DNA of 64,000 nt from Amyelois transitella (GCF_032362555.1 NC_083508.1:4369001-4433000), one strand, 5' to 3'; shown: positions 22,771 through 37,000, counted from the stretch's first letter. Numbers and translations are program-made. The notes: generated by a model not told the origin, from the sequence alone.

Positions 22771-24313
22771 TACCCTTCTAAGTTTTCCTTTTTTTTCAAT
22801 ATTCAAAAATGCAGTATGCGAATTCTCATCTTATCTATAAAATCGCCTGAAAAACATCAGTTTTTCTATATTGAACCCAAAACCATCCAGCATTTTGCGT
22901 TAGAAGGAATTGCCGTAATTAAATACGGTAGGACATGGAAAACCTTTCTGGGCGAATTGCGTGAACCAATCGGAATCTGAGGAGTCCATAATAATAAATT
23001 ATTCAAAGAAAAATCGGTTCGCGGAGCCTGGCGGGGGTGTATTGTTTACTGAAATTTAGAACATGTGACGAAAAGAATTTATTCATGTCCCCAGTACGCC
23101 CCTGTGCGAAACGAAAATGCGTTATCGTGGAAATATTAAAAAATCCTCTCTAAATACACCCCTAGACCACGTAAGAAACCAAATGGAAACAAAAACGAAT
23201 TGCGATGGTTCAAAGATAAATAAAGGCAGTGTAGTTTTCAGTAGCTGATAAACCCACTAAGACTCTCACTGTTTATGTTGTGTTATACTAACAGACAAAA
23301 GCACAAAAAAGCAAGTACTTAAGTACATTTAAAATCTGTCCACCAAAAACCCACGATCTTGGATTACCGAATAGTGGACTATATAAATTGTGTTAAATTC
23401 TTTTCGCATAATTTAAGTATTAGGTATTAGCCTGTAGTAGATCTCGAGCTTATATGTGCTAAGATTTAGAAGAAACTAAGAGCGAGGAGGTGAAGATGAA
23501 ATGTGATTTCTTAAAAAAAGCATCTACCTAATATTTTTGTAACATGGCAGCAGTTTCTTGTGCATTAAAAAGTTAACAGCTACATTTTCTTCCTGTATAA
23601 AATGTTACCGTCTTCATAGCGCAGAGCTATTTAAAATTTTATGATTGCTTCACGGAAATTCAGAGAAATATAAAGGTCGTACTACTTTCCGTTCCTGAGT
23701 ACCTGCTTCAGTCAACATTGATACCGGATTATGGAAACGTCAAGGGTCTAAAATGTAAAGTAAGTATTATAAATAATCATTTGAAGTATAGTACTTCCAT
23801 GTTTTCAGCATTAAAAAATATTTTATATAGGATTTTTGGGCTGTTATAATATTAGCGACTATTTCAATGGGTAATAAATAACTATAATCACTGTTGAAGT
23901 TATTATAAATGTATTAAAGAAAAAAACCTGACATCCGCCTTACACCACTATCCAAAAGCGGGTAAAGTAGATTAAAAATCAATTGATGGAAATGGGACTA
24001 ATGGTTAAAAAAGTGACATGGGTCCAATTGAAAATGTCGCATATTTGACATAGAAACAAATTAGTTGAGGTTCGACCGTTCAGTTCCAATCAGGACATTC
24101 AATAACGTTGGGATAAGGCTGGCGTGTATCCAACGCGCCATTTTGAAGCGTGGGTATTTCACACGCGGTGTTCGAAATTCAAATTCTTAATTTCAATCGA
24201 CCTTTTGCGAATGGGGCAGCTTTCGGAAGGAAGCGACCCACACTTGAATATAATAATGCCATTTCACGACTTATAAATTTCAATTATTGTTATCTGCATG
24301 CATGCATACATGC

Positions 24314-24356
24314 ATTAAAAGATTATTTTGTAAGAATAACAAAATAATCTTTTAAT
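24314..24356. repeat. Perfect 18-bp-arm palindrome, 7-nt loop
   Basis: ATTAAAAGATTATTTTGT (24314-24331) faces its exact complement at 24339-24356 around AAGAATA. A TGCATGCATGCATACATGCAT run precedes it. Confidence 0.9.
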
Positions 24357-25029
24357 TATGTAACTTATCAACAGTGGTTATATATTTGAAATAAATGCAG
24401 CTATTATTTAGTTTACAAATTGATAAAAAAACCAAAATTTGTAATTGTTATTCTTAATACTATAATAACTTGACATCTCAGAAAAAAATTTCAAAACCGG
24501 TATAATTTTTCCGGTGTTTGCAATAACAAGTAATGAAAGACAATGTTTTTGTCAAATTTGAATACCGATAAGTTCATCGACATTTTAATCCTAGCTTCTT
24601 TGGTTTGAGCACTTTACAAAAGCAAACTTTGAATATCGAAAGTACTTTATAATAAGCCGTTTTCATTTTCGCAGTTATTGTCATTTAAGTTTCACTAAGT
24701 ACACAGAAAGTGAATAATACAAATATGGTATTTAAGTGAGAGTTAAGTAGTTGCGAACATAAATGCAACACTTGCCACCCGCCGAGTTACATACATACTC
24801 TACGAGTTATTAAATACCTCTTAATATTCACTTGTGGAGTTACCAGTGCATAGAGAAATATGGAATATGCGAATGAGAATGCAACGCAAGAAATACGTAT
24901 TCTTTGATATTAGGTTATATTCCTTCCAATATTACAAACATGGATAATTTATAACAAGGCATGCATGTCAGTTTGAGTCTTACGTACTTATGTAAGTTCA
25001 TAATGTTCTGTCCAACGAAATTTTGTCAA

Positions 25030-25140
25030 CATTCACCTGGTCTTAGTCTTGGTTTCGTCCTCACCTCCCTGGTGCCTGAGGTGGTCATCTTAGCTCGAGA
25101 TCAATCTATGATCACGAACGATCTTACTTTGGTTACGCAC
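25030..25140 (-). mobile_element. tRNA-SINE 3' fragment
   Basis: CACCTGGTCTTAGTCTTGGT TTCGTCCTCACCTCCCTGG and ...GATCACGAACGATC... are diverged antisense SINE body. Confidence 0.45.
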
Positions 25141-27049
25141 TATATTTTTATTGACTAATTGATTCCAAAAGATTATCAGAGAGGAGCAACAATAAATTTA
25201 ACAGTATACAATAACAGACCCCTTTACCAATGAAGAAGAGGTCAAATGTCCATTACTCGTAAACACGACAAGCCTCTATTTACAGGTGTGAGCCAACAAC
25301 TAATGCCATATGCGCCCGACATTAGTATGCACTTATTCTGTTATACCTATACAGTGTCCCCCAGAATACTGGCTGTTGTTATAAAATGTCAAAACTATAC
25401 TAAATAATATACCGGATCCATACAATATATTTATCTGTTTGCTATTTTCTAAAGGCTGACTAGTAGAGATCGCTATTAGTCTACCTACTATACATTTGAT
25501 GCTCAATAAAGTTTTAATTAAATAAATAAAAATAAATTAATATGCTTGCATCTTCGCTCACGTAATATTTATCGCGAGTGTTTGTTATTAATTAGGAACA
25601 GCCTCTTTTAGTATAGTTTTTCTCTAGAGAACATAACTGAATGTTGCCGCTGAGCCGTAGAAAATAAATGTATTTTCTTGCAGAAACTCAACGTTGCAGC
25701 AGGAGTTCTGCAAATCTTTTCGTGCGATAAAATTAAGTTACCAAAAAAGCCCATCACTCGGACGAAGACGATCAAGTTCATACGAATTTCCTTCAATTAA
25801 CTTTTACAATATGCGCGAAAAGCAGTTATTGAAGAAGCAGCTGGCACACATATTTTTTGCTACCATATCGATAGTGACAGTTTCTGAGGTTGTGAGCATA
25901 AAAGCCCATCACTATTCGAGAAACATTTCCCCTCATGGTCTTAGTATACACAAAGGCCCCGTCAAATGGCTGTCAGTATGCAATAAATCAAATATCCATT
26001 ACAGTCGCCGCAGCCTTGTCGAGGCTCCATTTGCAGTTCGATCACATACTGCGGTTTGTACGCAACTGACACTTACAAAGCTCTGACATAAAGGACCTAG
26101 GGCACAAAGGGATTGGTCTTGTGTAAGTAGCTTCATTGACTTTGTGTTTATTCTCATAATAATGTTATATATCTGAAATACCTATAGGTATTATAAGATT
26201 TCGCCTAGGACTTTTTTTTACCAGGCACAAACGAAAATAAGAGAAAAAAAGAGAGTCATCTGTACAAAAGGCAACATTATCGTGTTACACAGCAATCTTT
26301 TTGCCGTACTTAATTACGTTCTTTGATTTAAATTTTCAAATAGGTACTTAAAGTTGTAAACTGTACGTAGTAATAGCTTATAGTAAATAAGAATTTCAAT
26401 CAATCAAAAAATTTCAATTAAAAGTAAATTGGAATCTCAATAAATAATTCTGAGAAAATTTTAATCCTTGTTCAGTAAATTTCGGGTGTACTTGATATTT
26501 CTATTAGTAACATCAAATTGAACCGTAGAGCGTTTTATGAAAAGGAATTACATTCTTCATTACCCCAGAAACTTAATTCTGTAATACTTTAGGAAACTCA
26601 TTAAGTCGAGTTCTAAACAATTCAATTAAAAGTGATTATGCGCCTTTACATGTATAACTGTATAGTGTACTCCAAGAATCTTGGTTAAGGCCGATACTAT
26701 TAAATCCTTTGATCCTTTTTCCTCGCTCGACTTTTCGAATCAACAAATTGATTGGATCCTCTGAATCATTCGTTCTTAGCCTCTTTCTGAAGCCTTTGAA
26801 AAATATTTATTATCCTTAAAGCGTTAAAGGACATTCAGTGCGAGTGAGCTCGAGGGAGATCCTCCGAACGGCAAGGGTTTATTGTAGCTATAACCATGTG
26901 CAATGTCCACCTCGCGAGAGTCATACGTGAAAATATATGTGTGTGACCTTTGTAATGTGTGTAATATAAGATGTGATGTAATGTAATATAAGAAGTCGCG
27001 TGATGTGAGAAACACTTGTGCCTATTAAATTATATGTTGGTATGGTTTA

Positions 27050-27165
27050 ATTATATCATTAAGCCAAACTGTTGAACGTGGCTTATTAATCTTTTCAAGG
27101 CTGTTGGCTCTGTCTACCCCTTAAGGGATGTAGACGTGATTATATGTATGTATGTTTACTAAACT
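27050..27165 (+). mobile_element. 3' half of short LINE-tailed element
   Basis: TTATATCATTAAGCCAAACT, GTTGGCTCTGTCTACCCCTT and TAGACGTGATTATATGTATG. Confidence 0.7.
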
Positions 27166-29366
27166 AACTTGAAAATGCAATGTCACAATGATCACCCTTT
27201 TTTCAAGTAAATAAACAGCAATTTCTAGTAGATCAGAGTAAACATGTAAACCATATTACGGATCTCTTACATTAATATGGGCGAATCTATACATTCCCTT
27301 GTCGTCGTATCGCATTGCCTCATCCCTAAAGATTTATTCGCTTCCATCCCGCTCTAGCCTGCCTACTACCCGAGAGAAACGAAAATTGTTTGTGCCGACT
27401 TATATAGACTTTTTATTCTCTTGTCGTTCCCCATTTGAGCTATTTGCTATCTTGCTGAATCATTTTGACACATTTACAAATGTGTTCTCCGTGTGACCTA
27501 TTTAATGAAATACATACTCATCGTACTTACTTGCGCTTTTGCACTGAACAAAGTTATTAGCAACTTTTGGCAGAGCAATGTTTTCAGCAGAACACGTTTC
27601 TCCCCAGTGTATTAAGGAGTCGTCATTTTATACTTTTTTACCCTAATTTAAGATCCGAAACTTGTTATTATGTCTGAAGTAGAAAGTAACTATTTTGATA
27701 AATGTATATTTTTTAATATAGTATCGTTTTGTGAACGTCTGTGGACTAGCGATGAATGTATCTCAATAGGATATACGTTACCATACTGTCAAGGTACTTT
27801 TCTCCGAATCCTACCGCAGGCTTTACCCAATTACAATTAAGTGCAATTTACATAAATACATATCTATTTAAATCTAAGATTGGTGCGCAAAGTACGCCAT
27901 AACGTCTAATCAAAACTTCGACACTTGCTTCATATTCAAATGTTAAAATTACCATACCCGATGGGACCCGCAAACAGCCCAATATTTAATTTAACAAAAA
28001 TATTGAATAACCCTGATGGCCATTTGTGCGATTCCCAGTCACATCAGAATTGTAAATCTCCCGAGACTGAAAGAAAATTTTATACATTCTGTTCTTATTC
28101 CTTCAGATTTTATCTTTACTATGGCGTATACTTCTTCTTGAATAAGACACAGTAGTTCTTGTTAAATATTTTATTGAAAACTCAATGTATCGGTAAAAAA
28201 TTGCTATTCAGAAAATATGAACCATTCCGAAATATTATAGCCTTTAGACATTTTGTTTTTGCTTATAAGTGTTTTCTTTTAAGTAAGTATTAACCATATT
28301 TTTGACAAATTACATACACCTCACTGACACGAACAATAAATCATCTACTTAATTACTTTCGTTAGTACAGAAGGTTTCAAAATAATGAAAGTATAGAAGG
28401 ATTTAGCCGACCGCCATTTGCTGCCTGCCTTTTTTGTTCTACAGATTTCTCTATCAGAGAAACGCGTAGTTTAGCATATGAAACTGGACGTTATAGGATA
28501 TTGGAGACTTTAAACCATTAGACAATGTAAGAAACTAGTCAAACAAATCTATTTTTGCTGAGCTAGCTTCTGATGGTGAACAAGCCTTCTCCATAGAGAG
28601 CGTGGTGACACATATTGATTACTGAAAGGATAAAATTTAACTCAAAGTTGATTAACGTTTTAACGATTAAGGCTTAAGGTACTTTTCAGGCGGGCGAATG
28701 AAAAGTTTAAATTCTAGGTGCAAGCCTGTTTATTTTACGTCAAGTTTCCCATCTGTATTCTTTTTGATTTGGTTTGGAGATGAGAACAAATTATTTGTAA
28801 AGATGTCGAAGGTTGTGATAATTTCCTTGGACTTTTGTGGCTTTTCTAATTCATTTCATTCTCGATAATTATTATTACTAAAAGTATACACTAAATATGT
28901 ATAAACTGAACTAATTCTTCAGAATTACCATCGAATTTAATAGATAGGAACTAATAAATAAAATAATATTTTTAAAAGATATGCGGTTATTTTATTTTTA
29001 TTGTTTGAAGATTTTCTTTTCTGACCAATCAGTGATTATTTATATTTGGTAATACAGCAAAACTAATTTTAATTTCGCAGTAGCCTTATAAATATTAAAT
29101 TTACAGTTTATATAAAGCAGTTCTGTAAATTTCTGTAACATTATTAAATCAGTGAGATTAACTGGTGCTTCAAAATTCTGTGAGCCCGGCTGAATCGGGA
29201 ATCAGGCCGGGACGTAATCCAGTTAGTTACCGGGGCTCCGTTACATAGAAACATTTACCGGGATGCGACGACGAGATGTATTTACGCAATAAATTAGCAA
29301 ATTATCTTGTTAACACATCTTATCACGGATTATTTACTCATCTGATATTGAGCTGTAGATATTTAA

Positions 29367-29415
29367 TACATACATATTATCATTTCTTTATCCCTTACGG
29401 GGAAGAAAGGTCCAA
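29367..29415 (-). mobile_element. 3' tail fragment of short LINE-tailed element
   Basis: ACATACATATTATCATTTCT TTATCCCTTACGGGGAAGAA is a diverged tail. Confidence 0.4.
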
Positions 29416-29680
29416 TCAGGTAGTTACACCATATATAACAAAAAATCTTGTTCGGCTGGAGAAGGGCATAAAAATATCTGATTAATAAGTTCCAATAAAA
29501 TAAGAAAACAAAGATACTACATTAAGATTTGAAAATATCTGAAGTTTAGATATACTTTTTTCACATGTCGGCCACGTTGTTTCCATTTATTTATGGTGAA
29601 AATTTTTTTATACTTACTTAATTCTTTTCTAAGAAACAACAATATTACATATCCTAGACCTACCCTTTAATATGACCTTC

Positions 29681-29737
29681 GTGAATCTGACAGGGTTTTT
29701 GTTACCTAAATAGGAAACAAAACCCTGTCAGATTCAC
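29681..29737. repeat. 22-bp-arm palindrome with one-base bulge
   Basis: GTGAATCTGACAGGGTTTTT and GTT (29681-29703) pair with AACAAAACCCTGTCAGATTCAC (29716-29737), one extra T in the left arm. The centre (ACCTAAATAGGA) continues the fold with one mismatch. Confidence 0.88.
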
Positions 29738-32700
29738 TTTAGTATATGTATATTGTAAAGATTGTCATGTGTGAAAAACCAAACATATCAAATTTACGAC
29801 ACAAGGAAGCGTTTTATTTTATTGTTTAAATAATACTGTAACTTCTAGATTCAGAAATTTCTTTTTGCATTCCTAGAAGGATAAAATGGATTTCTCATCA
29901 GAAAATTTAAAATATAAAAGTTAGGAAAACGTAATTTCGCCTGATTTCCCTCGAAGCCGCCGTCGCCAAAGAGATTTTTCGCTTAATCGGAATATTTAAA
30001 TTACTTTCGCTCTTTACGTCACTCTGAAGTCATTTCGTAGAGCATCTTCTGATATATTTCCAAGCGTGATTGACACCTTAACATACTAAGTGCGTAGTAG
30101 TTAATTTCCTAGATATAATAAAACAAAGAATAAATATGTTATATCACAAGCAAACGGGGTCCGATTTCCGGAAGCACGTCAAATCTCTGGGTTGTACTGC
30201 ATTTACCTCATGCATTACTCCATCCGAACAGTGCTTCTATGAATTTCATACATGCAAAGATGAGAGTGAACATTAAAACACATCGTATTGTTTTTGTTAT
30301 ATTTGTCAATTTCATAAACATATATTTTAACGTTTCCTATAGTAGACTTACCAAATTTCATTAAAATACTTAAAACTAAAGTTAGATAATAGACATAACA
30401 TTTAATACTTTCAGGCCGGCTCATCAATATTTCGCTCGCTTGAATCGTTTTGATGGGAATTAGGCTCGTTCCGTCCCCAGAAACTTGTTACGGCTCGCTA
30501 AAGTTGCAAAACTCTGATTCTCTCAGAGAATGTTGCCTTAAGCTTTTGTATAGCCAGCCAGTTATATTTAAAGCGCAACGAATCGATATGTATATTTATA
30601 TATAATCGTTGATTGGGGCTCTTAAATTTGCCGGAAATCTTATAAATACGGTGAATTAGATTAGTTTTACATAATTATGAATAAGTAATCATAACTTTTA
30701 TATTTCAAAATTATCTTACATTATACTTGAAATTCCGCACAGTTCCTCTCCTGTGTAAATTGAATATAATTTCATTGGTAATTATTGAAATCATAATATA
30801 TTAACGAAACACATATTTAATTTTTTCGTATGGTTATTTGAGTCCCGTTACTTCGCAATTCTACTCAAAACATTTTGCATAACACAAAATCTATTACCTC
30901 CGCTAAATTGAAATTCCTTTAAAAATATAATTGACTTGTCGGTACAAAGGCATCCAGAAATAGACCTCCTGTTGACTTGACTAAATGATTCCCTGATGAT
31001 GAAAGAAACTTAAGATCAAAGTTACAGTAAATTCAACGTCAGACACAATTGCCAATCAACATTTGAAGTTTAACCATCAGGACATGTACCGAAATAGCAG
31101 AAATTAGATTATCTTAGATAGGTAGTTTACAATGTTATTGGTTTGGCATTGATTAATATAACTTGTATTCTTAATTAGATTATGTTGGGGAAATGGTAGG
31201 TTAAGTTATAAAATGTTGTTAACGAGGTTAAGATTTTAATACAATATAGAAAGGACTGTAAACCTATCCTATATATATATTGGTTTATTTAATTAATTGT
31301 CTTTCATTTAAAGTCATTATTTATTCTAACTTTTTAAACGTATTCGAACAGCACATATCAATATTCGTATTTCTATGTAGGCAAAGTATTATTATGTTTT
31401 TATGTACTGATTCTACTTTTAAGTAAAATAACATAACATTAACAGTTTGTATTTTAGTGATAATCGTGCGTAAATCCTCTTACTACTTAAAATAAATTGC
31501 GGGAGTTGATTTGATTTAACTGGAAAATAACTAATAATATTTAAGTCATAAGCACGTCTTTACATGATTTATCCAATCATTATAAATGGGTCAACCGTAC
31601 CGATACTCTCTCTACAACTTATAGTCCTGTGAAACTCGGATTGACTACTAAAAAGGCATGGATATAGTTCGAGAGTACTTTGATCATCCAGAGACCCGGG
31701 GGATACCAGCTTAAAGGGTTCGAAAAAATGTACGAGTGTCCTTAAAACGCCGACCTGATTTTCCGGTCGCAATCAAACAGATTACGTGTACCTTTTCAGG
31801 ATTTTCGGATATACGTTTAGCCGCACAATTTAGACACATGAATAATAAATAAACGTGCTAACACAATCTGACATTCATGATTAAATGCGGTACAGAAAGG
31901 TATCACGCTTCCGGTTTGTAAACCCAAAAACGTAACCAATAAATCTATAAAGAATAGGTAATAAATGTCTCAAAACTCTATTCGCACTGAAATAGATAGA
32001 ATCTTGAGAAAATAATGTTGACAGTATCTATCTATTCCGTGTGTTAGAAAAAATAAAGAGTTTAATTTTGTTTCACTAATTTATACTTTGGCTCCTAAGG
32101 ACTTGTATATATGTTTTGATCCTACATGGAACGGGTAGATTGAATGAAAAAAATCAAATGCTGTGAAAATACTTGCAAAGTAAAGGGCGTGTGCCGTATG
32201 CCTACATAGCTTTAAGGTCTCGTAGAAGTAATACATTTATGAATTTCTATTATATAGTACTAAACACACGTAGCTAAATTTAAACTCTTTTTATTTTGTA
32301 CATTTGTCATTCCCAGATTACATGTTTTATGCTGATCTCGTTACATATATCGTCATTTCGTATAATTTGGGAGGCACGCATTTACATTTAATACTATATC
32401 TTTGAATTACACGTTTGAGCGTTTGTATACTTAGGTACATTATTATGTATATAAGTTCATAAAAAAATGGCCTAATAACGAAGAAAGCAGAGTGGAGATT
32501 ATAAAAGTCAATAAAGAGAAAGGTTTCAAAACATCAAAACGATATGCTTACAATCTGTCAGTATCTCCAAAACTCAATTCGATCATTGAATCATACAGCT
32601 ATAGACATTTTGTAAGTAAAACGGCGTGACATACATAAGTGTGCGAGTGTAAATGAAGAAGGTACAAAACAGTTACAAAATTTTGTTAATACTTACGCGG

Positions 32701-33679
32701 AAAAATACTAGGCCCATTACATCATGTCAAGTGAAAACCAACAATTAATAGCCGTGTAGGAGATGAAAACTTTTTGCAGCCGACGTGCGGTCGCAGGCTC
32801 CGGCTGTCCCATACACAATTAATCCGAAAGCTGTAATTAATCACCAGTAAGTAAATAACGAACACAAACCATTGACATCCTTTGTTTCCTTTGTGCCATT
32901 AATTTGATCCGCATTGTTATAGCCATTTGTAAGTATAACTACTGACCTAGTTGGTCCGTTGTTGAAAGAGGGTTGAACCGTTTTGTTAATATTTTGTTAG
33001 GAAAATTAATAAGATTGCCAATTATATCTAATAATAATAAAAATACTGAAACTACTATAGACATTTTATAAATAGTTTATCTTGAGTTAGTGAAATCATC
33101 GAAAAAATATCAAACAATTTTTAATTTTTGTCACTGACTACTCACCCCCACTATCTAATAGGCAAAACAAAAATCTTTTACGTATGGAGTTCGTGAACAA
33201 TACACGTATACACTAAGTCTGCACAAGTTTTCAAACTGAACTTCTAATTCGTCTTTTAAGTTTCTTTCACACTTCAGTTATTTTGATCAGTTACCTAGTC
33301 ATGATTATGATTTAATATCTAGTTTTAAAATAGGCAATTTATTGTGATGAATAAAGAGGCAAAGGCCAGCATGTCAAATGGAAAATAGATATGTTCCATG
33401 GGTACCCCTTCGGAGAAGAGGCGCATTTTCCTTCGGAAATTCGGCGTGATCAAATCTTGAACAGTTTTTAACAATGTACCAAAATCAATGCATACCTTTG
33501 CAGAGCCTAAACGGGATAAACCCTATTGCTCTATTTTCTTAAGGGAAGTGTTGTGTGTAATGAATGGGCGAGATAGCGAAGACAAGAGCCTTAATGAACA
33601 TGTCAATCCTGGGATAATTGTGCGCGTGATGCACATGCATACAATATATACCTACACGTTATAAATATATAATGCATAA

Positions 33680-33785
33680 GGTTAGGTCAAGAGTACACTC
33701 TAAACCAACTAGCTAGCAAGAAGAGAGTTACGAATGTAGATGAAATAAATTAACAGTGATTGTGGCAAATGAAAAGAATCTCGGC
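33680..33785 (+). mobile_element. Decayed RTE-like LINE 3' remnant
   Basis: TTAGGTCAAGAGTACACTCT..., GAAGAGAGTTACGAATGTAG ATGAA... and GATTGTGGCAAATGAAAAG track the LINE's KSTRNRRACMKRVMNVDEAKE region with indels. Sense strand is plus. Confidence 0.45.
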
Positions 33786-34478
33786 TTACTAATACGTGAA
33801 AGATGGTTAAACATGTATATGACCAACTTGGGTACAGTATGAAGGCGAGGGCAGCACAGAATCAAAAGATAAAAAGTACATGTGATTTTCAAAAATAATT
33901 CGGTGATTATACGGTGTACGCTCGTGAATATGAAATTTATTTCGTTAAGTATTTAAAGCCCTAAACACTTTTCCTTGGCATATTCCATTCTTCCGTGCCA
34001 CCCTTGAAGCGCAAATTCAAATCAATTCTATGAATATTCAATTTAGTTAATACGCTACACATTGCGCGAGTACACTTCGTTTACATGTTAACAAGGCGCT
34101 TTGATGTGAGAGATACAATCATCAATATGAGATTGGTCCACCCACATCTCAGAAGTATATAGGGTGATGCTCGTTTGTTTGTATTCGTCTAATCCACGAT
34201 AGAAGCTTAATTTGGCTTAACGCCACTTGACATTTTAGTTACAATATTTAAATTATAATCTCTTTAATATAATACTAGCTTTCGCTCTTAAATACCCTAT
34301 GTCGTTCCCCAAATTTCACACAATATGTATGTAAAATTTCATGGAGACCAGTTCAGTAATTTTTACACTTTCTCATTTATATAATTAGTATGGATGTATC
34401 CGGATAAACCAAGTAGACCTTACTCAATTCACTTGAAAATATAACACCTCATAGATATTCGTCAGGTGAAACAATTCG

Positions 34479-34657
34479 GAGGGCATCGTGGTAAAATGCC
34501 TGCGATCCCATGATGCCCTCAAAATGACAAGAAGGACGCACGGAGGGATTTTAGTGGGTAGGCTGGTACATTAGGTGCCAGGAGTCCGACACTTTCCCGG
34601 GTGAAGACCCGGGGGGTTGTCCGTAAAAAGGATTGCCCCTTCGATAACAAAAAAAAA
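34479..34657 (+). mobile_element. Short poly(A)-ended retro-insertion with target-site duplication
   Basis: About 180 bp of GC-rich sequence (ending CTTTCCCGGGTGAAGACCCG GGGGGTTGTCCGTAAAAAGG ATTGCCCCTTCG, then an A-rich tail) is flanked by identical GGTGAAACAATTCG at 34465-34478 and 34658-34671. This is the signature of target-primed reverse transcription, so it is a 5'-truncated non-LTR element 3' end or a SINE. A stem CCCGGGTGAAGACCCGGG sits close to the tail. The parent family is not named here. Confidence 0.75.
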
Positions 34658-35267
34658 GGTGAAACAATTCGACAATAGAAATCACTTCACCGGGGTGTTC
34701 AAAGACGAAATTTTTTATCATTATGTAAAGATAGCACTCGTATTGATCAATAAAAACTTCAGTCTACTTTGTGCATATATGAGATATCACTTCTTAGTGC
34801 AATTAGTGGAATACAACATAATATATGTAGATCAGATCATTTGTCGCATTTTTCTCCAGATTTGTTTTATCACATACAATGATCGCATGTGTTTTATATT
34901 TTAACATGCTCTAAAATTATTGACATTGTATAAATTATGGTACCATATTCTTGCTTGACGCATGCCTGTTCTACAATTCAGAAGTGTTCATCCCGAAGCA
35001 TATATTAAATAGCATAAAATAATGAGCAAGTAACTCGATTTGCTCACGGAATACCAAAATATAATTTCAAATGCGAGCAAAATACATTGGAATTACCATT
35101 CATTAATATGAAAATAGCGACGTATGAAACACGGCACGTCGCGGTGTTATTAATCATATCTAACCTGCGTTTAGGTGTGGAAATTTGGAATTATTCATTG
35201 TGCCTTTTCACATTTATGGTTGGCTCTGGTAATTGGGTACTAATTTGCATTAATACCGACAAAAAAA

Positions 35268-35452
35268 TAGGATTATAAACTTGGGATTCCTCTTATAGGC
35301 GATGAACTAGCAACCTGTCACTATTTCAATCTCCATTTTTATCATAAAGCCATACAGCTGAACGTGGCCTTTCAATCTTTTCAAGACTGTCGGCTCTGTC
35401 TGCCGCAAGGGACATATGAACACGTAAATATAATTATGTATGTATGTATAAA
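35268..35452 (+). mobile_element. 3' part of short LINE-tailed element
   Basis: AGGATTATAAACTTGGGATT, GGCGATGAACTAGCAACCTG, CAGCTGAACGTGGCCTTTCA and TCTGCCGCAAGG, ending in a TATGTATGTATG tail. Confidence 0.72.
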
Positions 35453-36464
35453 TGTACGATAATTATTTAGCCGCTCGTATTTTTAATGTTTGACTTATTC
35501 TTTTATACTTTTCTACAGCATCATAAAAAATAATTTATAAAATAAAACAAAAGCTATTAATAGCACGACTCTATGTAAATTCTGTAAATATAAATCGACA
35601 GGTCTTTAAATTTTTATTATAGTACTAATAGCTAATAGTAAATGTTATTTTCACATTTGATTAAATCTTGATAGGTTTTTCATGATATTATTTTGTGGGC
35701 TGTGTTTTTTCTATTAATTAATTCTCGTGAATATACAACGAAGAGATCCTATATTTGTTAACGCCGTAATGTAATACAAACATTTCAGCGCTTTCATTGA
35801 CAAGACAAGACAGATTTTATTTAAACTTTGCATTTAGTATATTTTTTTATTAAATCAAATTTTGCAAAAATAATTAAAAAACCATTAATTTAATTTTAAC
35901 TGTATAGTTTCAAGCGGCTTTTAGGTCTTTTCAAGACCGATTTTGTCAGGATCCACCTTAGTCACCTTTATTTACCATCAGGGGTAACTTCATAACAATA
36001 AGCACCGGTAAAAAATATATGTGTTAAATTATTAATAACACCTGATGCAATTTTATCAGAAATAACTATAAACTTTTTAATTAGATAAAATTAATTTCGC
36101 GGTAAAACTCTCCCACGCAAAAGTTTGCGAGTTTGTGTTTGCAAAAGGCTTTAGTGAATGTACCAATGTAAAACTTTCATTTAATGTTAATTACATTAGG
36201 TACGTTGTTATTTTAAATATAAATGGTAATTAGAAAAACTGATTAAAGAGAGCGTTGATGTAAGGTAACTTTTAACTCCGACGGTAGAAATAATATTAAT
36301 ATGTAATATTAATTAAAATATAAAAAATTTTATATTTTACTTTCAACAGAGAAACACAAAGAAAAAGGTTTATGCGAGAGCAACTACTACTCTCTATGAA
36401 ACTGTGTACTCTTTTATGAAACAGCATATCGCTAACTCATGCCTTTTGGCCATAACGGCGACAT

Positions 36465-36600
36465 GTTGAGGAAACCTGCACATAAATATGAGTACAGTTC
36501 ACCTACAAAGGTGGCGAAGGTCTGATGGTAGCGGCTTCGTGTAAAAACTTGACTTGCCCAGTCCACAATCCCACACGGGACTAACGGAGGATAAAACGAC
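36465..36600 (+). mobile_element. tRNA-SINE body fragment
   Basis: TTGAGGAAACCTGCACATAA, TACAAAGGTGGCGAAGGTCT, GGCTTCGTGTAAAAACTTGA and CTTGCCCAGTCCACAATCC. Confidence 0.6.
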
Positions 36601-37000
36601 TTAATTTCATAGCTGTATGTTATGAATTTAAATAGTCTTTAAAACGATGAACGAAACTTGGATTGGTGTTTGATTTTTGAAAGCAGACATTTTTCAATGG
36701 TACAATATAACTTTCAGAGACGAATAAATTCAATACAATTGTAATATACATCAAAGAGTCTATCTCAGCTTTGTCTGGAAGATTAGAATACAGGCTTCAG
36801 TGCCCTCACAATGACACAAAAGAAAATATAAGTATGAAAAATTAAAGGAAGTTACATTTAAAAAAATGAAATCTTTGAATGAATACTTAGAATTCGATAT
36901 GAAAATTATAACTTATAGGTACATTATTTAAAAGAGAAATAGTTTTGCCCCCAATTACCTTCACACAATGACAATGAACTTTTTTTCCTTATTTACATAT

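Larger units (their letters stand above)
22771..27049. other. No supported gene
   Basis: Low repeat content compared with flanks. Frames at 24150-24347 and 25694-26086 (130 codons) lack motifs or splice support. GC-richer patches at 22960-23110 and 24060-24250. Confidence 0.4.
27166..34464. other. Long gene-poor stretch
   Basis: Contains the 29.7 kb palindrome, a few decayed repeats and no exon I can support on either strand. A GC-rich patch at 29160-29260 (GGCTGAATCGGGAATCAGGC) looks like a repeat fragment. Confidence 0.4.

Noticed and set aside
25694..26086. 130-codon plus-strand frame, the longest non-transposon frame outside genes
   Set aside because: No recognisable domain, non-ATG or weak start, opposite-strand frame overlaps; not supported without transcript data.
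36314..36339. 12-bp-arm palindrome TAAAATATAAAA / TTTTATATTTTA
   Set aside because: Pure A/T of this length is expected by chance in such DNA.
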